Assembly: GCA_963848335.1 (NCBI GenBank)
Contig: CAWKDD010000001.1
Span: forward strand, 1,914,327 to 1,978,326
Direction: 5' to 3'
DNA length: 64,000 nucleotides
Source: Chersky-840 sp963848335
GTDB taxonomy: Bacteria; Actinomycetota; Acidimicrobiia; Acidimicrobiales; UBA8190
A program made the position numbers and the translations under genes. Under the pieces are notes generated by a model. The model did not search any database, had not been told where the DNA came from, and saw nothing but the letters and a program-made list of their open reading frames with translations. How positions within the stretch are numbered: the first letter of the stretch is position 1; each line of letters starts with the position of its first letter. Positions 55,293 to 64,000 of this stretch are shown here, one piece after another.

Positions 55293-56581
55293 ATGCCGGT
55301 CTCCGCGCGGCCACGCGCTGCGGATCTTTCGCGCCGCGCTTCAGAGCCGCCGACCCGTATCAGGCCGTGCTGCGCCATGTGCGCCGTCGAAGGCGAAGCG
55401 CTCATCGCCGGGACGCAGCGCTACGATCTGCGTTCGTTTCGACAATATTTACGTCATCGGCGCGGGAAAGGCCAGCGCCCGAATGGCGTCGCGCGATCGA
55501 ACGGCTGCTCGGCGCGCGCATTACCGGCGGGCTGATCAACGTCAAGACGGCCATGGCGCTGCGAAACTGCGCCGCATCGAGATCAACGAAGCCGGCCATC
55601 CCATTCCCGATCGACGCGGCGTCGCCGGCGCACGCCGCATCGCGCAAATCGCGAGCCAGGCCGGCCGCGGACGATCTGGTGATTTGCCTGATCTCGGGCG
55701 GCGCCTCGGCCTTGCTGCCGCTTCCCGCGCCGCGGGATCACGCTGGCCCAAAAACAAAAGATCACTCGATCGTTGCTCGCACTGCGGCGCCACCATTCAC
55801 GAGATCAACTGCGTCCGCAAGCATCTCTCGGCCATCAAGGGCGGCACAACTCGCGCGCCTGGCTGTAGCCGGCAACTCTGCTCACGCTGATTCTCTCCGA
55901 CGTCATCGGCGACGATCTGGACGTCATCGGCTCCGGCCCAACCGTTCCCGATCGCACGACGCTCGCCGACGCGCGCGCGATTTGCGCCAAGTATGGCATC
56001 GAAGCCGAATTCCCGGAGGACGCGGAAACGCCCGAAGAAAGTTCCGCTGCGCTCAATCGTGATGGTAGGCAGCAACGCGCTGGCCGTCGAAGCCGCGGCC
56101 GAGGAAGCCAAGCGCCTCGGCTACAACACCATGATTCTGTCCACCGTAATCCAAGGCGAAGCGCGCGAAGTGGCGCGCGTCACGCCGCGATCGCGAGCGA
56201 GATTCACCCATCGGCAGGCCCGTTCCGACGTCCGGCCTGCGTCATCTCGGGCGGCGAGACCACCGTCACCGATTCGCGGCAAGGGCCTGGGCGGACGAAA
56301 TCAGGAATTCGCGCTGGCGGCCGCGATCGAAATCGCGGGCCTCGGCGACACCGTGATTCTCAGCGCCGGCACCGACGGCACCGACGGACCTACCGACGCC
56401 GCGGGCGCGATCGCGGATGGCAACCACGCTCGCACGCGCGCGAAGCGCTCGGCCTCGATGCCGCCGCAGTTTCTTGCGAACAACGATTCGTATCGTTTTT
56501 TCGAAGCCACCGGCGACTTGATCAAGACCGGCCCCACCGGCACCAACGTCGCCGACATCCAAGTTGATCCTGGTTCGCTAG
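55293..56581 (+). CDS. Glycerate 2-kinase, GckA/TtuD (MOFRL) family (frameshifted)
   Basis: The ATG is 5 bp after aroK. Motifs in changing frames: IYVIGAGKASARMA, DDLVICLISGGASALLP, LILSDVIGDDLDVIGSGPTVPDRTT, LGGRNQEFALAAAIEIAG and SAGTDGTDGPTDAAGAI. These are the signatures of class II glycerate kinases (DUF4147 and MOFRL). One extra G near the end restores DIQLILVR before the TAG at 56579-56581. Many indels. The enzyme phosphorylates glycerate to 2-phosphoglycerate. Confidence 0.72.
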
Positions 56582-56583
56582 CT

Positions 56584-58043
56584 CTATTCGTGCTCCACCT
56601 TCAAGCGGCTTCGGCGGCTTGGGTGGCTCGGCGCGTTCGGCGGGACGGGAGCTGCGGGTTCGGGAACGTCGTTGTCTCGTCCGCGCTGGCCTTGCGAACC
56701 GTGATGGATCCCCGGCCGGTCTCGAGCCGCAATTCCGGCCCGCCACCGGTGCTCCCCGTGATGGTCGCGCCGTGATCCGACTCTCTTCGTGCAGCGGATC
56801 GCCATATTCGTTGCTCGCATCGCCATGGTCGGTGGACGCCCGCAAATCGAACTTCGCGCCCGGCGGCAGCGCCAGATCGATATCGCCCGGATCGCGTGTG
56901 GACTTCCATCTTCGGCACGTTCTTGCCGGGCTTCAGATCGATGTCGCCGCGGTCCAGGGTCAGATCCAGCGACTGCGTGAAATCGGAAAGCTGCACATCG
57001 CTCGAACGCGCCCGCAGCCGGATGGGCCCGACGATGTTGTTCCCGGTGAAGTCGCCCCGGCTCATGCGGATCTGTCCCGGCAGCTTCTCGAAACCGACGC
57101 GAATTGATGCGGATCGTCCCAACGCAGCGGCTGCGCCAGGTTGCGCAACTGAATCTCGCCGACATACGACCGCGTTCACCGTCACCGGTCCGGCGATGTT
57201 CTGCAGTTCCACGATCGTCGCCCCGGCCTTTCAGCTCCACGCTGCCCTTGACGTCCACCGCGCGGATGATGTCGCTCGCGCGCGTATCGATCTGCACGTT
57301 GCCGCCCAGGTTCTCCAGCCGCACGCCCGCGTTGTCGCTCGTGATGTTCACGTTGCCGTTGACGCCCTGAATGTCGAAATCGCCATAGCGCCCGTGCGCT
57401 TCGATCGACGATCCCGCGGGAACGGTAATATCCAGATCGGCATTGGGCTGCACGCGGTCGCTGGCCTTATCTTGATTGGTCCGCACGATGATCTCGTCGC
57501 CTTGCTGGATCAGATCGAGCGGCGTCTGCTTGTTGGCGCTGTCGGCGTCGGATTGCTGGAAGGAGCGAACGGTTTCCTGTCCGCTGGCCTTGACCTGGCG
57601 GCGTCGGCGCTGCCGGTGATTTTCGCGTTGCCGCGGAAGCTTTCGATCACGATGCGGCAATTTTTCGCGCAAGGCTTTTCCACCGGCGCGAGCGTATAGT
57701 CGTAACTTTCGCCCATGTTGCAGAACGACGCGCCGCCATGCGTGGCCGGTGGGGAACCAGGACGGACGCGTTGTGCGCCGTGTACATGGTGGCGCCGACG
57801 ATGCAGATGATGAAAACCAGCGTCCATTCGCCGCCCGAGATCGCCATTGCGCGGCAGCGGCTTTTCGGTGATCGCCCAAAACAGAATCTCGATCAGCCGG
57901 ATGACGCCCCAGGCGATCAGCAGGAACGGCCAAAAGCGCGAGATGAGGTCCACCAGCGGGATCTCGGGCCACAGATTGCGGAACAGGAACAGAACGCCGA
58001 GCCCGATCAGGATCAGCGGCCCGATCACCGAACCGCGTCTCAT
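56584..58043 (-). CDS. DUF5668/DUF4097 envelope protein (frameshifted)
   Basis: N-terminus MRRGSVIGPLILIGLGVLFL with LWPEIPLVDLISRFWPFLLIAWGVIRLIE, a LiaF-type membrane domain of two hydrophobic segments. It is followed, in other frames, by a DUF4097 beta-helix repeat: DLDITVPAGSSIEAHGRYGD, VNGNVNITSDNAGVRLENLGG and RASDIIRAVDVKGSVELKG. The C-terminus is Pro-rich. It follows a DUF5668 protein gene with a 4-bp overlap, in a sigma-factor-led operon. Envelope stress sensing is inferred. Confidence 0.65.
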
Positions 58044-58316
58044 ATGGCGTTGCCTCCGGGCCTCATGGCGTTGCCTCCCGGATGTCTGTCCGCCGGATAG
58101 GACCCGGGATGGCCGCTAGGTTGGCCACGGTACGGCGGGGCCGGTTTCGCGACCGCCCGCTCCAGCAGTTTCAGCAGGCCGAAGACGATGATCAAAATCG
58201 GCCAGGTGCGCCAGAATCCATAGATTCCCGCATAATCGATCGCCACCAGCGCGCCCAGCGTGATCAGCATGATGGGGCCCGCGAATGGCTTGCACGAAGG
58301 CGCTAGCGTCGTTCAT
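58040..58316 (-). CDS. Small DUF5668-like membrane protein (frameshifted near its start)
   Basis: The frame from 58270 (MLITLGALVAIDYAGIYGFW, then WPILIIVFGLLKLLERAV) is a two-helix LiaI-LiaF-type membrane domain, then a Pro/Gly-rich tail. A short upstream segment (MNDASAFVQAIRGP, from 58316) probably belongs to it through one indel. It lies between the B-box protein and the DUF4097 protein genes, overlapping the latter by 4 bp. Confidence 0.5.
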
Positions 58317-59094
58317 CGGTCAGCCTCCCGGGCGTGCGGCGCGCGGCGCCGTCGTGGCCGCGGCCGGAATGTCCCGCCAGCCGCTCGTAGAGCATGTACG
58401 CGCCCAGCGCAATCAAAGCCACCGGCCAGTAACGCAGCAGTTCGCCGATGCGGATGATGTTCAAATTGTGCAGCAGAAACAAGAGACCCACGGCAATCAG
58501 AACCATCGGAGCGAGCGGAAATTGGCTGGGGTGGCCTTGCGCGGCACGATGCTCGAAAATTCGTCCACCGGTTCGCCCAACTGACGTCGTTTCGCCGTAT
58601 GATACGCCTCAAAAGCCATGTAGAAGACCCACACCGCGATCAACATCCCGAACAGCGGCTCGAGATCGCCGCTCAAATCCTCGCTGCTGGCCAGGCTGAT
58701 GAGAATTCCGAGCACCACGACGTGAACCAGGCCTTTTACATACTGGCCGTTGTAAATCGCGCCTACGCCCGGAATGAAGCCCAAGCAGAAACGCCAGTCC
58801 CGGCGATGTTCCCGCATCGAAGCTATGGCGAGGAGGCGGAGGAGGGGCGGTGTATGGATTCGCCTCCGGCATGGGAGGGGGCGCCGTATAGGCGGATGCC
58901 TGCGGCGGAGGCGGAGGGGGTGGCGGCGCGGCGGACCACGTGGTCTCTGAGCTCAAGCCGGCGCTCACTCCGGGCGCATGCACATCGCAATAGATGGTGC
59001 CGTTGGCTTCGCGGCGGCACATTTCGCACAGCGCCTTTCCGCATTCCCGGCAATAAGCGACGGCCGGAGCCTCCGGATGATTTGCGCAATTCAT
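58303..59094 (-). CDS. B-box-type zinc finger protein with TM2-like and DUF5668 segments (frameshifted)
   Basis: ATG at 59094. The N-terminus MNCANHPEAPAVAYCRECGK plus CEMCRREANGTIYCDVH has paired Cys/His ligands like a B-box zinc finger. A Pro-rich linker follows. The next frame contains a TM2-like GFIPGVGAIYNGQYVKGL with WVFYMAFEAYHTAKRRQ, and the last has LLFLLHNLNIIRIGELLRYWPVALIALGAY read in pieces. It overlaps the anti-sigma gene by TAATG. Such membrane-anchored B-box proteins are common in Acidobacteria; function unknown. Confidence 0.6.
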
Positions 59095-59720
59095 TACTGC
59101 CTGCCTCTTTCGCTGGCGGACGGCTGGGCATTCGTCCGCCCACTGGTCCGGGTTCCTTGGACCGCGGCACTTTGGGCGGATCCTGATCGGTCCACTCTCT
59201 TGAGACGCGACTGAATTTCGATCACCAGCCGCAGATTATCGTAATATTTCATCGCCCGATCGTAGACGCGGTGCGAATGGTCGTCAATCCCTTGCCAGAC
59301 CTTCACCGGATCCAGATCCGACGGCCGCAGCTGGCGGGGCTCGATATGCGCGAAGCGCGCCAGCATGGAGAACGACAGGATGGTCATCGCCATCCCCATC
59401 ACGTAGCGCGGCTGCAGCCAGCCCTGGAAGAAACCGCCGAACAACCGCTTGACCCAGGACGGGCGCGCATCGCCGGCCGCCCGCTCGCGCACCGCTCCGG
59501 GGCCCATCGGGCGCGTGATGCATGATGCGCGTCAGCAGTTCGGCCGGAGGTTCGGGTGCCGGCACGCGCTCGAAGAAGGCCGTCACACCCGCGACATCCT
59601 CGGCCAGTTGCCGGCAAGCCGGCAGCCTGACAGGTGATCTTCGAGGGCGGTCCTCTCCTCGGCGCGGAGCGTACCGTCCACGTAATCGCACAGCAGGATT
59701 TCCAGCTCCGCGCACGTCAT
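59094..59720 (-). CDS. Putative zinc-finger anti-sigma factor (frameshifted)
   Basis: ATG at 59720: MTCAELEILLCDYVDGTLR, LEDHLSGCRLAG give the zf-HC2 pattern (Cys and HxxxC spacing) used to bind ECF sigma factors. After an indel the chain continues with LAEDVAGVTAFFERVPAPEPP, then YVMGMAMTILSFSMLARFAHI as a membrane segment and a C-terminal tail. Its start overlaps the sigma-factor stop by 4 bp, so the two are coupled. It would sequester the sigma factor at the membrane. Confidence 0.68.
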
Positions 59721-60358
59721 ATGCTAATCTTCTGCCTGCGGAGCGCCTTGGCCAGTTCGGCGCGCCCGCGATTCAATCGCGATTTCACGGTTCCTTCGGG
59801 AACGTTCAAAATCTGCGCGATCTCTCGATATTCTAATTCCTCCAGGTCCCGCAAAATCACGGTTTCCCGCAGCTCCGGCGACAATTTTTGTAAAGCCGCC
59901 TGCAGCAACTCGCTGGCTTCGCGCCCCGCCAGCATGCCTTCGGTCCGGGCGATCGCGGCCGTGCTTTCTTCGAGCATCGCGGCATGATCTTCTATCGACT
60001 CGGTGGATCGATCCATGCGCGTCCGGCGGTAATGATCGATCAGCAGATTTCTCGTCAGCCTGGTCAGCCAGACAATGAAAAGCCCCTCGCCGGCACGGAA
60101 GCTCTTGAGGTTCTTGAACACTCGCAGGAACACTTCTTGGGTTAGATCCTGCGCTTCCGAATCGCTGCTGGTGAATCGATAGCAAATCGAATAGACACGC
60201 CGGGTATGCACCCTCACCAGGTCTTCCCAGGCGGCTTCCTGACCGCTCAGGCACCGCTCTACAAGTTGAAGATCCGCATCCAAGCTATCGCTCGTCCGGA
60301 CTTGCGGGTAGGGTGACTGCCAGCTCCATTTCGCCGCCGGAATCGCCACCGTTGCCAT
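59717..60358 (-). CDS. RpoE-type ECF sigma factor
   Basis: 213 aa from the ATG at 60358 (MATVAIPAAKW); an earlier start at 60427 adds 23 residues. Region 2: LVERCLSGQEAAWEDLVRVH, RRVYSICYRFTSSDSEAQDLTQEVFLRVF; region 4: LQKLSPELRETVILRDLEELEYREIAQILNVPEGTVKSRLNRGR (in pieces). Intact. It starts an operon with anti-sigma, B-box, DUF5668 and DUF4097 genes. Target genes likely include this operon (inference). Confidence 0.85.
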   Translation of the reverse strand: MATVAIPAAKWSWQSPYPQVRTSDSLDADLQLVERCLSGQEAAWEDLVRVHTRRVYSICYRFTSSDSEAQDLTQEVFLRVFKNLKSFRAGEGLFIVWLTRLTRNLLIDHYRRTRMDRSTESIEDHAAMLEESTAAIARTEGMLAGREASELLQAALQKLSPELRETVILRDLEELEYREIAQILNVPEGTVKSRLNRGRAELAKALRRQKISI

Positions 60359-60441
60359 GCTGCCTCGTATCTCCTGCTTCCACCAGTGAAAACGAGGATT
60401 TATGATAAGAAGTTCACTCGAATCCAAGCCTTACGCCGCGC

Positions 60442-61530
60442 TTGACCAATTTGCCTCCGGAACCCGTTACAATTCGCTCCCGCCCGCCGCGGACCTTGGT
60501 GATCGCCGCTTCGGCGATTTTGTTGTTACTTGTTCTAATAGCTTACCGAACCCGGGGACTATCTTTCCGCTGGAGTTTGTTTTGGTCCACGCTCAGAACG
60601 CTGGACTGGCGCTGGCTGTCTGTTTCTATTTCCTTGATATTACTGACGAACGTCGTGCGCGCGGCGCGTTGGCAGGTGATGCTACGGCCATTCGGAAAGC
60701 CGCTCGGCCTGGGGAGGCTCACCTGCGACACGGCCATCGGGCTTTCCGCCGGGGCGCTGCTGGGGAGGGCGGGCGAGGTGATCCGGCCCTATCTAATTGC
60801 AGTCCAGGCCGGGCTGCCGTTCTCATCGCAGGTGGCGGCGTGGCTGCTGGAGAGAGTGCTGGATCTGCTCGCCGTGCTGCTGGTATGCGCCTATGCCTTC
60901 GTGGAACTCCCGGCTTACCATCGCCATCTGGGCGCTAAAATCCAGGATGCGGTGACGGCTGGCGGCTACTCGCTGGCTGCCGCGGGAGTCATCTGCGTGG
61001 TGGTTGTGCTGGCGTTTCGCGATCCATCGGGGTGGGCGCAGCAGCGCATTTCTGGCGCGCTCGGCTTTCTCCCGCAACATCAACAGGATCGGGCCGTACG
61101 GATCCTGGATGCTTTCTCCAAGGGATTGGAATGCACCCGTGATCCCAAATCTCTAACCCTCCTGGTCGGCTATACCTTGCTCCAATGGGCGATGGTCGTG
61201 GGCGGCAGCGCTGCCCTGCTGCGCGGCTTTGCCACGACGCGCCATTTGGAGCTGGTGGATATCCTGGTATTGCTGGCCTTTATGACAGTAGGCAGCGTGG
61301 TGCAGGTACCCGGAATCGGCGGTGGAGCACAAGCCGCTATGATTGTTGCACTTACGGGAATCTACGGGCTATCGATCGAGGCGGCGTCGGGGGTGGCGGT
61401 GTGGCTGTGGATCGTGAGCACGCTCGCCATCGTGCCTTTCGGCTTGGCCTGCGCCTTCCACGAAGGCCTGAACTGGAGTAAACTTAAGCTACTGTCAGCA
61501 AAGCAGATACTGGACCAATCCGAAGTATGA
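60442..61530 (+). CDS. Flippase-like membrane protein, UPF0104/lysylphosphatidylglycerol synthase TM family
   Basis: 362 aa from a TTG start. About eight hydrophobic segments, e.g. TLVIAASAILLLLVLIAY, WLSVSISLILLTNVV, and family motifs ARWQVMLRPFG, GRAGEVIRPYLI, LLERVLDLLAVL, VQVPGIGGGAQAAMI. It lacks the soluble aminoacyl-transferase half of MprF. A lipid-flippase role is proposed for such proteins but not shown. Its stop overlaps nrdR by 4 bp. Confidence 0.8.
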   Translation: MTNLPPEPVTIRSRPPRTLVIAASAILLLLVLIAYRTRGLSFRWSLFWSTLRTLDWRWLSVSISLILLTNVVRAARWQVMLRPFGKPLGLGRLTCDTAIGLSAGALLGRAGEVIRPYLIAVQAGLPFSSQVAAWLLERVLDLLAVLLVCAYAFVELPAYHRHLGAKIQDAVTAGGYSLAAAGVICVVVVLAFRDPSGWAQQRISGALGFLPQHQQDRAVRILDAFSKGLECTRDPKSLTLLVGYTLLQWAMVVGGSAALLRGFATTRHLELVDILVLLAFMTVGSVVQVPGIGGGAQAAMIVALTGIYGLSIEAASGVAVWLWIVSTLAIVPFGLACAFHEGLNWSKLKLLSAKQILDQSEV

Positions 61531-61988
61531 ACTGCCCTTTCTGCGGCCACAAAGAGGACAAAGTCATCGACTCGCGCGAGAGCAAGGAAGGCGACGTCAT
61601 CCGCCGGCGCAGGCAGTGTCTTGGTTGTGAGCGGCGTTTTACTACCTACGAGCGCAGTGATGAAATTCCGTACATGGTGGTCAAAAAGGATGGAAGGCGA
61701 GAGAAGTTCGACCGCCAGAAAGTACTGAACGGATTACTGAAAGCTTGCGAGAAGAGGCCGGTCCCCATGGCCAAGCTAGCCGAGGTGGTAGACGCGGTGG
61801 AAGCCAAGTTAGCCGACAATCCCGATCGGGAGATTTCGACCGCCGAGATCGGGGAGATGCTCATGGATCACCTCAAAAATCTCGATAAGATCGCATATGT
61901 GAGATTTGCGTCGGTCTATCGCGACTTTCAGGATGTGGAGGCGTTTTTGAATGAGCTGAAGAATCTGGTTCTGCACAAACGGTCGTAG
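61527..61988 (+). CDS. nrdR: Transcriptional repressor NrdR
   Basis: 153 aa, intact. The zinc ribbon MNCPFCGHKEDKVIDSRES plus RRRRQCLGCERRFTTYE begins the protein, followed by the ATP-cone domain (VVKKDGRREKFDRQKVLNGLLKAC; AYVRFASVYRDFQDVE). It controls ribonucleotide reductase genes in response to nucleotide pools. ATG overlaps the flippase-like gene stop. Confidence 0.97.
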   Translation: MNCPFCGHKEDKVIDSRESKEGDVIRRRRQCLGCERRFTTYERSDEIPYMVVKKDGRREKFDRQKVLNGLLKACEKRPVPMAKLAEVVDAVEAKLADNPDREISTAEIGEMLMDHLKNLDKIAYVRFASVYRDFQDVEAFLNELKNLVLHKRS

Positions 61989-62093
61989 GATCCGGGGAGC
62001 CGAAGGCGGGCAAAGCCCGAACGGTGGTTTAAAGCCCGGCGGTTTTAAAGATCGTGTAACCAATCCAGAATCGGAACATCTTCTATTTAGGAC

Positions 62094-62123
62094 TTAACTT
62101 TGCGATCGGTTCGATGCTATAAT
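62094..62123 (+). promoter_or_regulatory. Strong predicted promoter before a tRNA-like stretch
   Basis: TATAAT (62118-62123) is a perfect -10 box. TTAACT lies 18 bp upstream (62094-62099), four of six matches to a -35. The start would be near 62131, about 10 bp before the tRNA-Ser-like sequence, a spacing usual for tRNA promoters. Confidence 0.55.
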
Positions 62124-62141
62124 CGATTGCTAATTATCTAC

Positions 62142-62220
62142 GGTCGGCACGGTGGCTGAAGGCGCGCCTAAGCTAGTGGTTTGTATACAGGTTAACATGC
62201 CCCGCCAGGTGAGAATCAGT
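62142..62220 (+). other. Degenerate tRNA-Ser-like sequence
   Basis: GGTCGGC, GGTGGCTGAAGGCGCGCC, and TTTGTATACAGGTTAACATG resemble the acceptor start, D arm and long variable arm of a tRNA-Ser. GGTGAGAATC is close to the T loop GGTTCGAATC. No matching 3' acceptor strand is present and the anticodon arm does not fold cleanly, so it is not a working tRNA as written. It may be a tRNA gene relic, a corrupted gene or a chance resemblance. Confidence 0.3.
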
Positions 62221-62225
62221 ACGAA

Positions 62226-63065
62226 GTGTTGTGCCCGGTTGGGGAGGTGAGCATCCAAGTGGATCAATTCGAAGATCAATTTCTAGCAGAGGGGCACGAG
62301 CCGCTGGGGCTTCCGTTCGACGAAGAAGCAAACTTCTTTCATCCCGAAGAGGTTCAGGAAGAGGAGTTTCCTGCCCAACAGGCCGAAGAGTCGAACCTGC
62401 CGGTCGTAGTGCTCAGCAGCGATCCTGAGCGAGCATTGGGATGGCAAGAGGTGCTCGCACTGAGCGGGTTTCCGGTCGCGTGCTCAGATCAAGCCCACGC
62501 TGACGTGTATCGGACGGGCGCGGCTGCCATTCTCATCTGTGATGTGCACAGTGCCCAATCGTCGACCGCAAGAATGATCCGAGAGCTCCGGGAGCGCGGC
62601 AATACGTCGTATCTGCTCGCCTTGACCCCACCGGGGGATGTGGCCGCGTTGACGGCCTGCATTGATGCCGGCGCCGATGCGGTCGCTGCACGGTGTTGCA
62701 CCCCCAGGGAACTGCTCGCCCGAGTGCGCGCATTGGTCCGACGGAAGCCCCGCGAACACCAATCCGGGGCCTGGCGGATCGGGAGCTTGACGATCGACGC
62801 CGCAGCACATGCGGTTACCAAGGGCCCGGTGAGGATTGCGCTCTCCCCCCACGAGTATGCTGTCTTGCTGACTTTGGCCCGGTGCACAGGGTGTATCGTC
62901 TCTCGAGCCGAGCTGTTGACGGCGGTCTGGGGCCGGGCTGCAGCGTCTGAATCGCACTGTGTCGAGTCTACCATCAGCGCTTTGCGCAAGAAGATTGAAG
63001 ACGACCCGTCTCACCCAGCGTCGATCATTACGGTGCGCGGCGCTGGGTATTTCATCCAGGCATGA
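62226..63065 (+). CDS. OmpR-type response regulator with atypical receiver
   Basis: 279 aa from GTG at 62226 (alternative GTG at 62247). A ~55-residue acidic N-terminal extension precedes a receiver-like domain: VVVLSSDPERAL, ILICDVHSA with the likely phospho-acceptor Asp, but the lysine of the usual K-P motif is replaced (DAVAARCCTPREL), and the acidic pair is S-D. The C-terminal winged helix is complete: SPHEYAVLLTLARCTGCIVSRAELL, ESTISALRKKIEDDP, TVRGAGYFI. It may act independently of phosphorylation. No kinase gene is nearby. Confidence 0.75.
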   Translation: MLCPVGEVSIQVDQFEDQFLAEGHEPLGLPFDEEANFFHPEEVQEEEFPAQQAEESNLPVVVLSSDPERALGWQEVLALSGFPVACSDQAHADVYRTGAAAILICDVHSAQSSTARMIRELRERGNTSYLLALTPPGDVAALTACIDAGADAVAARCCTPRELLARVRALVRRKPREHQSGAWRIGSLTIDAAAHAVTKGPVRIALSPHEYAVLLTLARCTGCIVSRAELLTAVWGRAAASESHCVESTISALRKKIEDDPSHPASIITVRGAGYFIQA

Positions 63066-63220
63066 AAGGGACAACCGCTGCGGCAGAGCGGTCGCAGCCG
63101 CATTGTCAGAGTTGAGACAAAGTCGTGGAGAGGTGTTGAGGAACACTTGGCCACAGGGAGCGTCGGGCGCACATTCTACCGGCGCCGCAGGGCCTCCTCC
63201 TGAGACAGGAACTAGCGGAC

Positions 63221-63742
63221 ATGGCTCGGACTCGTGAACTGTCGCTGCAGGAGCCTCCCGTAGCAGACCGAGTCCCGCGTTGGCCATTCGTCATGCCGCG
63301 CGTGTACGTCGGCATCGTGTTCGCGGTCGCTGGTGTCGAGCAGCTGTTAGACCGACCTCCCTGGGTTGATCCCGGTCAAACATGGTCGGAAGCCCTGCGG
63401 CACCAACTGTCGACGTGGGCGCCACACAGTGCAATCTGGTATCGAGGGGTCTTGGCGCATGTACTACTGCCGCAGTCGGCGTGGCTCGCACCCCTCGTTG
63501 CGATCGTCCACGTCGTACTCGGCTGCCTGCTCGTGTGTGGATGCGCGACTCGGCTGGCTGCGGGGGCCCTGGTGGTCCTCCTCGCCAACTACTTGGCGAT
63601 GTCGGGCCAGACACCGTACGGCGGCTGGACTACCGCTGCCTACCTCGCGCTCGCACTGACAGTCTTGCTCGCTCGGGCGGGTCGGATGTGGGGACTGGAC
63701 GTCATCTTTGCCAGAAGATGGCCGCGCTCGCGCCTCTGGTGA
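63221..63742 (+). CDS. DoxX-family membrane protein
   Basis: 173 aa. Hydrophobic segments: MPRVYVGIVFAVAGVEQLL, WLAPLVAIVHVVLGCLLVCG, ATRLAAGALVVLLANYLAM and AAYLALALTVLLARAGRMWGLD. DoxX-type fold; function unproven. It overlaps the following DoxX-like gene by 25 bp, suggesting a tandem pair. Confidence 0.7.
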   Translation: MARTRELSLQEPPVADRVPRWPFVMPRVYVGIVFAVAGVEQLLDRPPWVDPGQTWSEALRHQLSTWAPHSAIWYRGVLAHVLLPQSAWLAPLVAIVHVVLGCLLVCGCATRLAAGALVVLLANYLAMSGQTPYGGWTTAAYLALALTVLLARAGRMWGLDVIFARRWPRSRLW

Positions 63743-64000
63743 TTGCATTCAGGCGTGGCCCGATCGGCGCGGCGCCGGCACGGGCGCATGCCATTGGGGC
63801 ACCGAGACCGGCAGATCCGGCCGACAGCTCGAGCGCAGCGGTGCCTCGCTGGGTGGTCGTCCCTCTCCGGCTGTATCTCAGCACGGTGTTTCTCGAGGCG
63901 CTGACCAACAAAGTCGGGCCCCACAAATGGGGGGGCTGGCTGACGTGGATGCCGGGTTATTTGCGAGACCAAACTCCCCACGCCGCGGCGTTCAACCCGC
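63718..64000 (+). CDS. Second DoxX-like protein, cut by the right edge
   Basis: From the ATG at 63718 the open frame continues to the end of the window (about 94 codons). A basic/Pro-rich N-terminus is followed by WVVVPLRLYLSTVFLEALTNKVG, the start of a membrane segment like that of DoxX proteins. It overlaps the 3' end of the preceding DoxX gene. The rest is beyond the window. Confidence 0.5.
   Translation, partial: MAALAPLVIAFRRGPIGAAPARAHAIGAPRPADPADSSSAAVPRWVVVPLRLYLSTVFLEALTNKVGPHKWGGWLTWMPGYLRDQTPHAAAFNP

Noticed and set aside
61989..62090. Terminator after nrdR
   Set aside because: GGGCAAAGCCC is a short palindrome but has no following T-run, and the nearby AAAGCCCG copies are direct repeats.

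Overview
The window does not read as one coherent genome. Bases 1 to about 38,580 have very high GC and carry actinobacterial genes in typical actinobacterial order. Acidimicrobiia is the best guess, from six YW-x-DGGVFxFG repeats fused to a GH25-like domain, an mtrA-mtrB-lpqB-like cluster, a WhiG-type sigma factor and a short archaeal-type ProRS. From about 38,600 the base composition falls to near 50% GC. From about 42,000 the genes look Acidobacteriota-like: an ADOP-type MacB permease, a PQQ/cytochrome c dehydrogenase, a tannase-like esterase and DUF4097/DUF5668 envelope genes. The taxonomic labels are inferred from protein resemblance only.

Layout of the actinobacterial part. (1) Minus: rimP-nusA-ylxR-infB (infB runs off the left edge), divergent from proS (+). 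(2) Minus: rpsB-tsf-pyrH-frr-cdsA-dxr-rseP-ispG, joining translation, phospholipid synthesis, membrane proteolysis and the MEP isoprenoid pathway; xerC-whiG lies upstream on the same strand. (3) Plus: an orphan Tat/lipoprotein solute-binding protein, then mtrA-mtrB and a short GerMN lipoprotein. (4) Minus: nadD and rsfS. (5) Plus: class II DAHP synthase and a secreted repeat/GH25-like protein. (6) Minus, about 12 kb: two radical SAM-associated genes, a disordered protein, rne/rng, rplU, rpmA, obgE, proB, proA, a MoxR ATPase, a vWA protein and a histidine phosphatase, many overlapping by 4 bp.

The right half has three parts. About 38.8-41.75 kb is a compact lower-GC cassette of intact genes: a Cys-rich hypothetical protein, a coiled-coil protein, a small basic KGGK protein, an IS1-family transposase and a proteasome-beta-like Ntn hydrolase. 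It holds a clear divergent promoter pair. About 42-62 kb carries a PQQ dehydrogenase, adenosine deaminase, tannase-like esterase, DoxX, a G1 peptidase broken by one stop codon, an ADOP permease, an AraC regulator, a PBP transpeptidase, HAD, LON-domain, aroK and glycerate kinase genes, a sigma-E/anti-sigma/envelope operon, a flippase-like protein and nrdR. About 62.1-64 kb holds a decayed tRNA-Ser-like stretch, an OmpR-like regulator with an atypical receiver and two DoxX-like genes, the last cut by the right edge.

Frameshifts are frequent in some high-GC tracts (33.5-38.5, 42.0-46.3 and 50.9-59.7 kb). They hit essential genes such as nusA, rplU, rne and aroK, so most are probably sequencing or assembly errors. 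The composition break at 38.58 kb may be an assembly chimera. Both points should be kept in mind when reading the right half.
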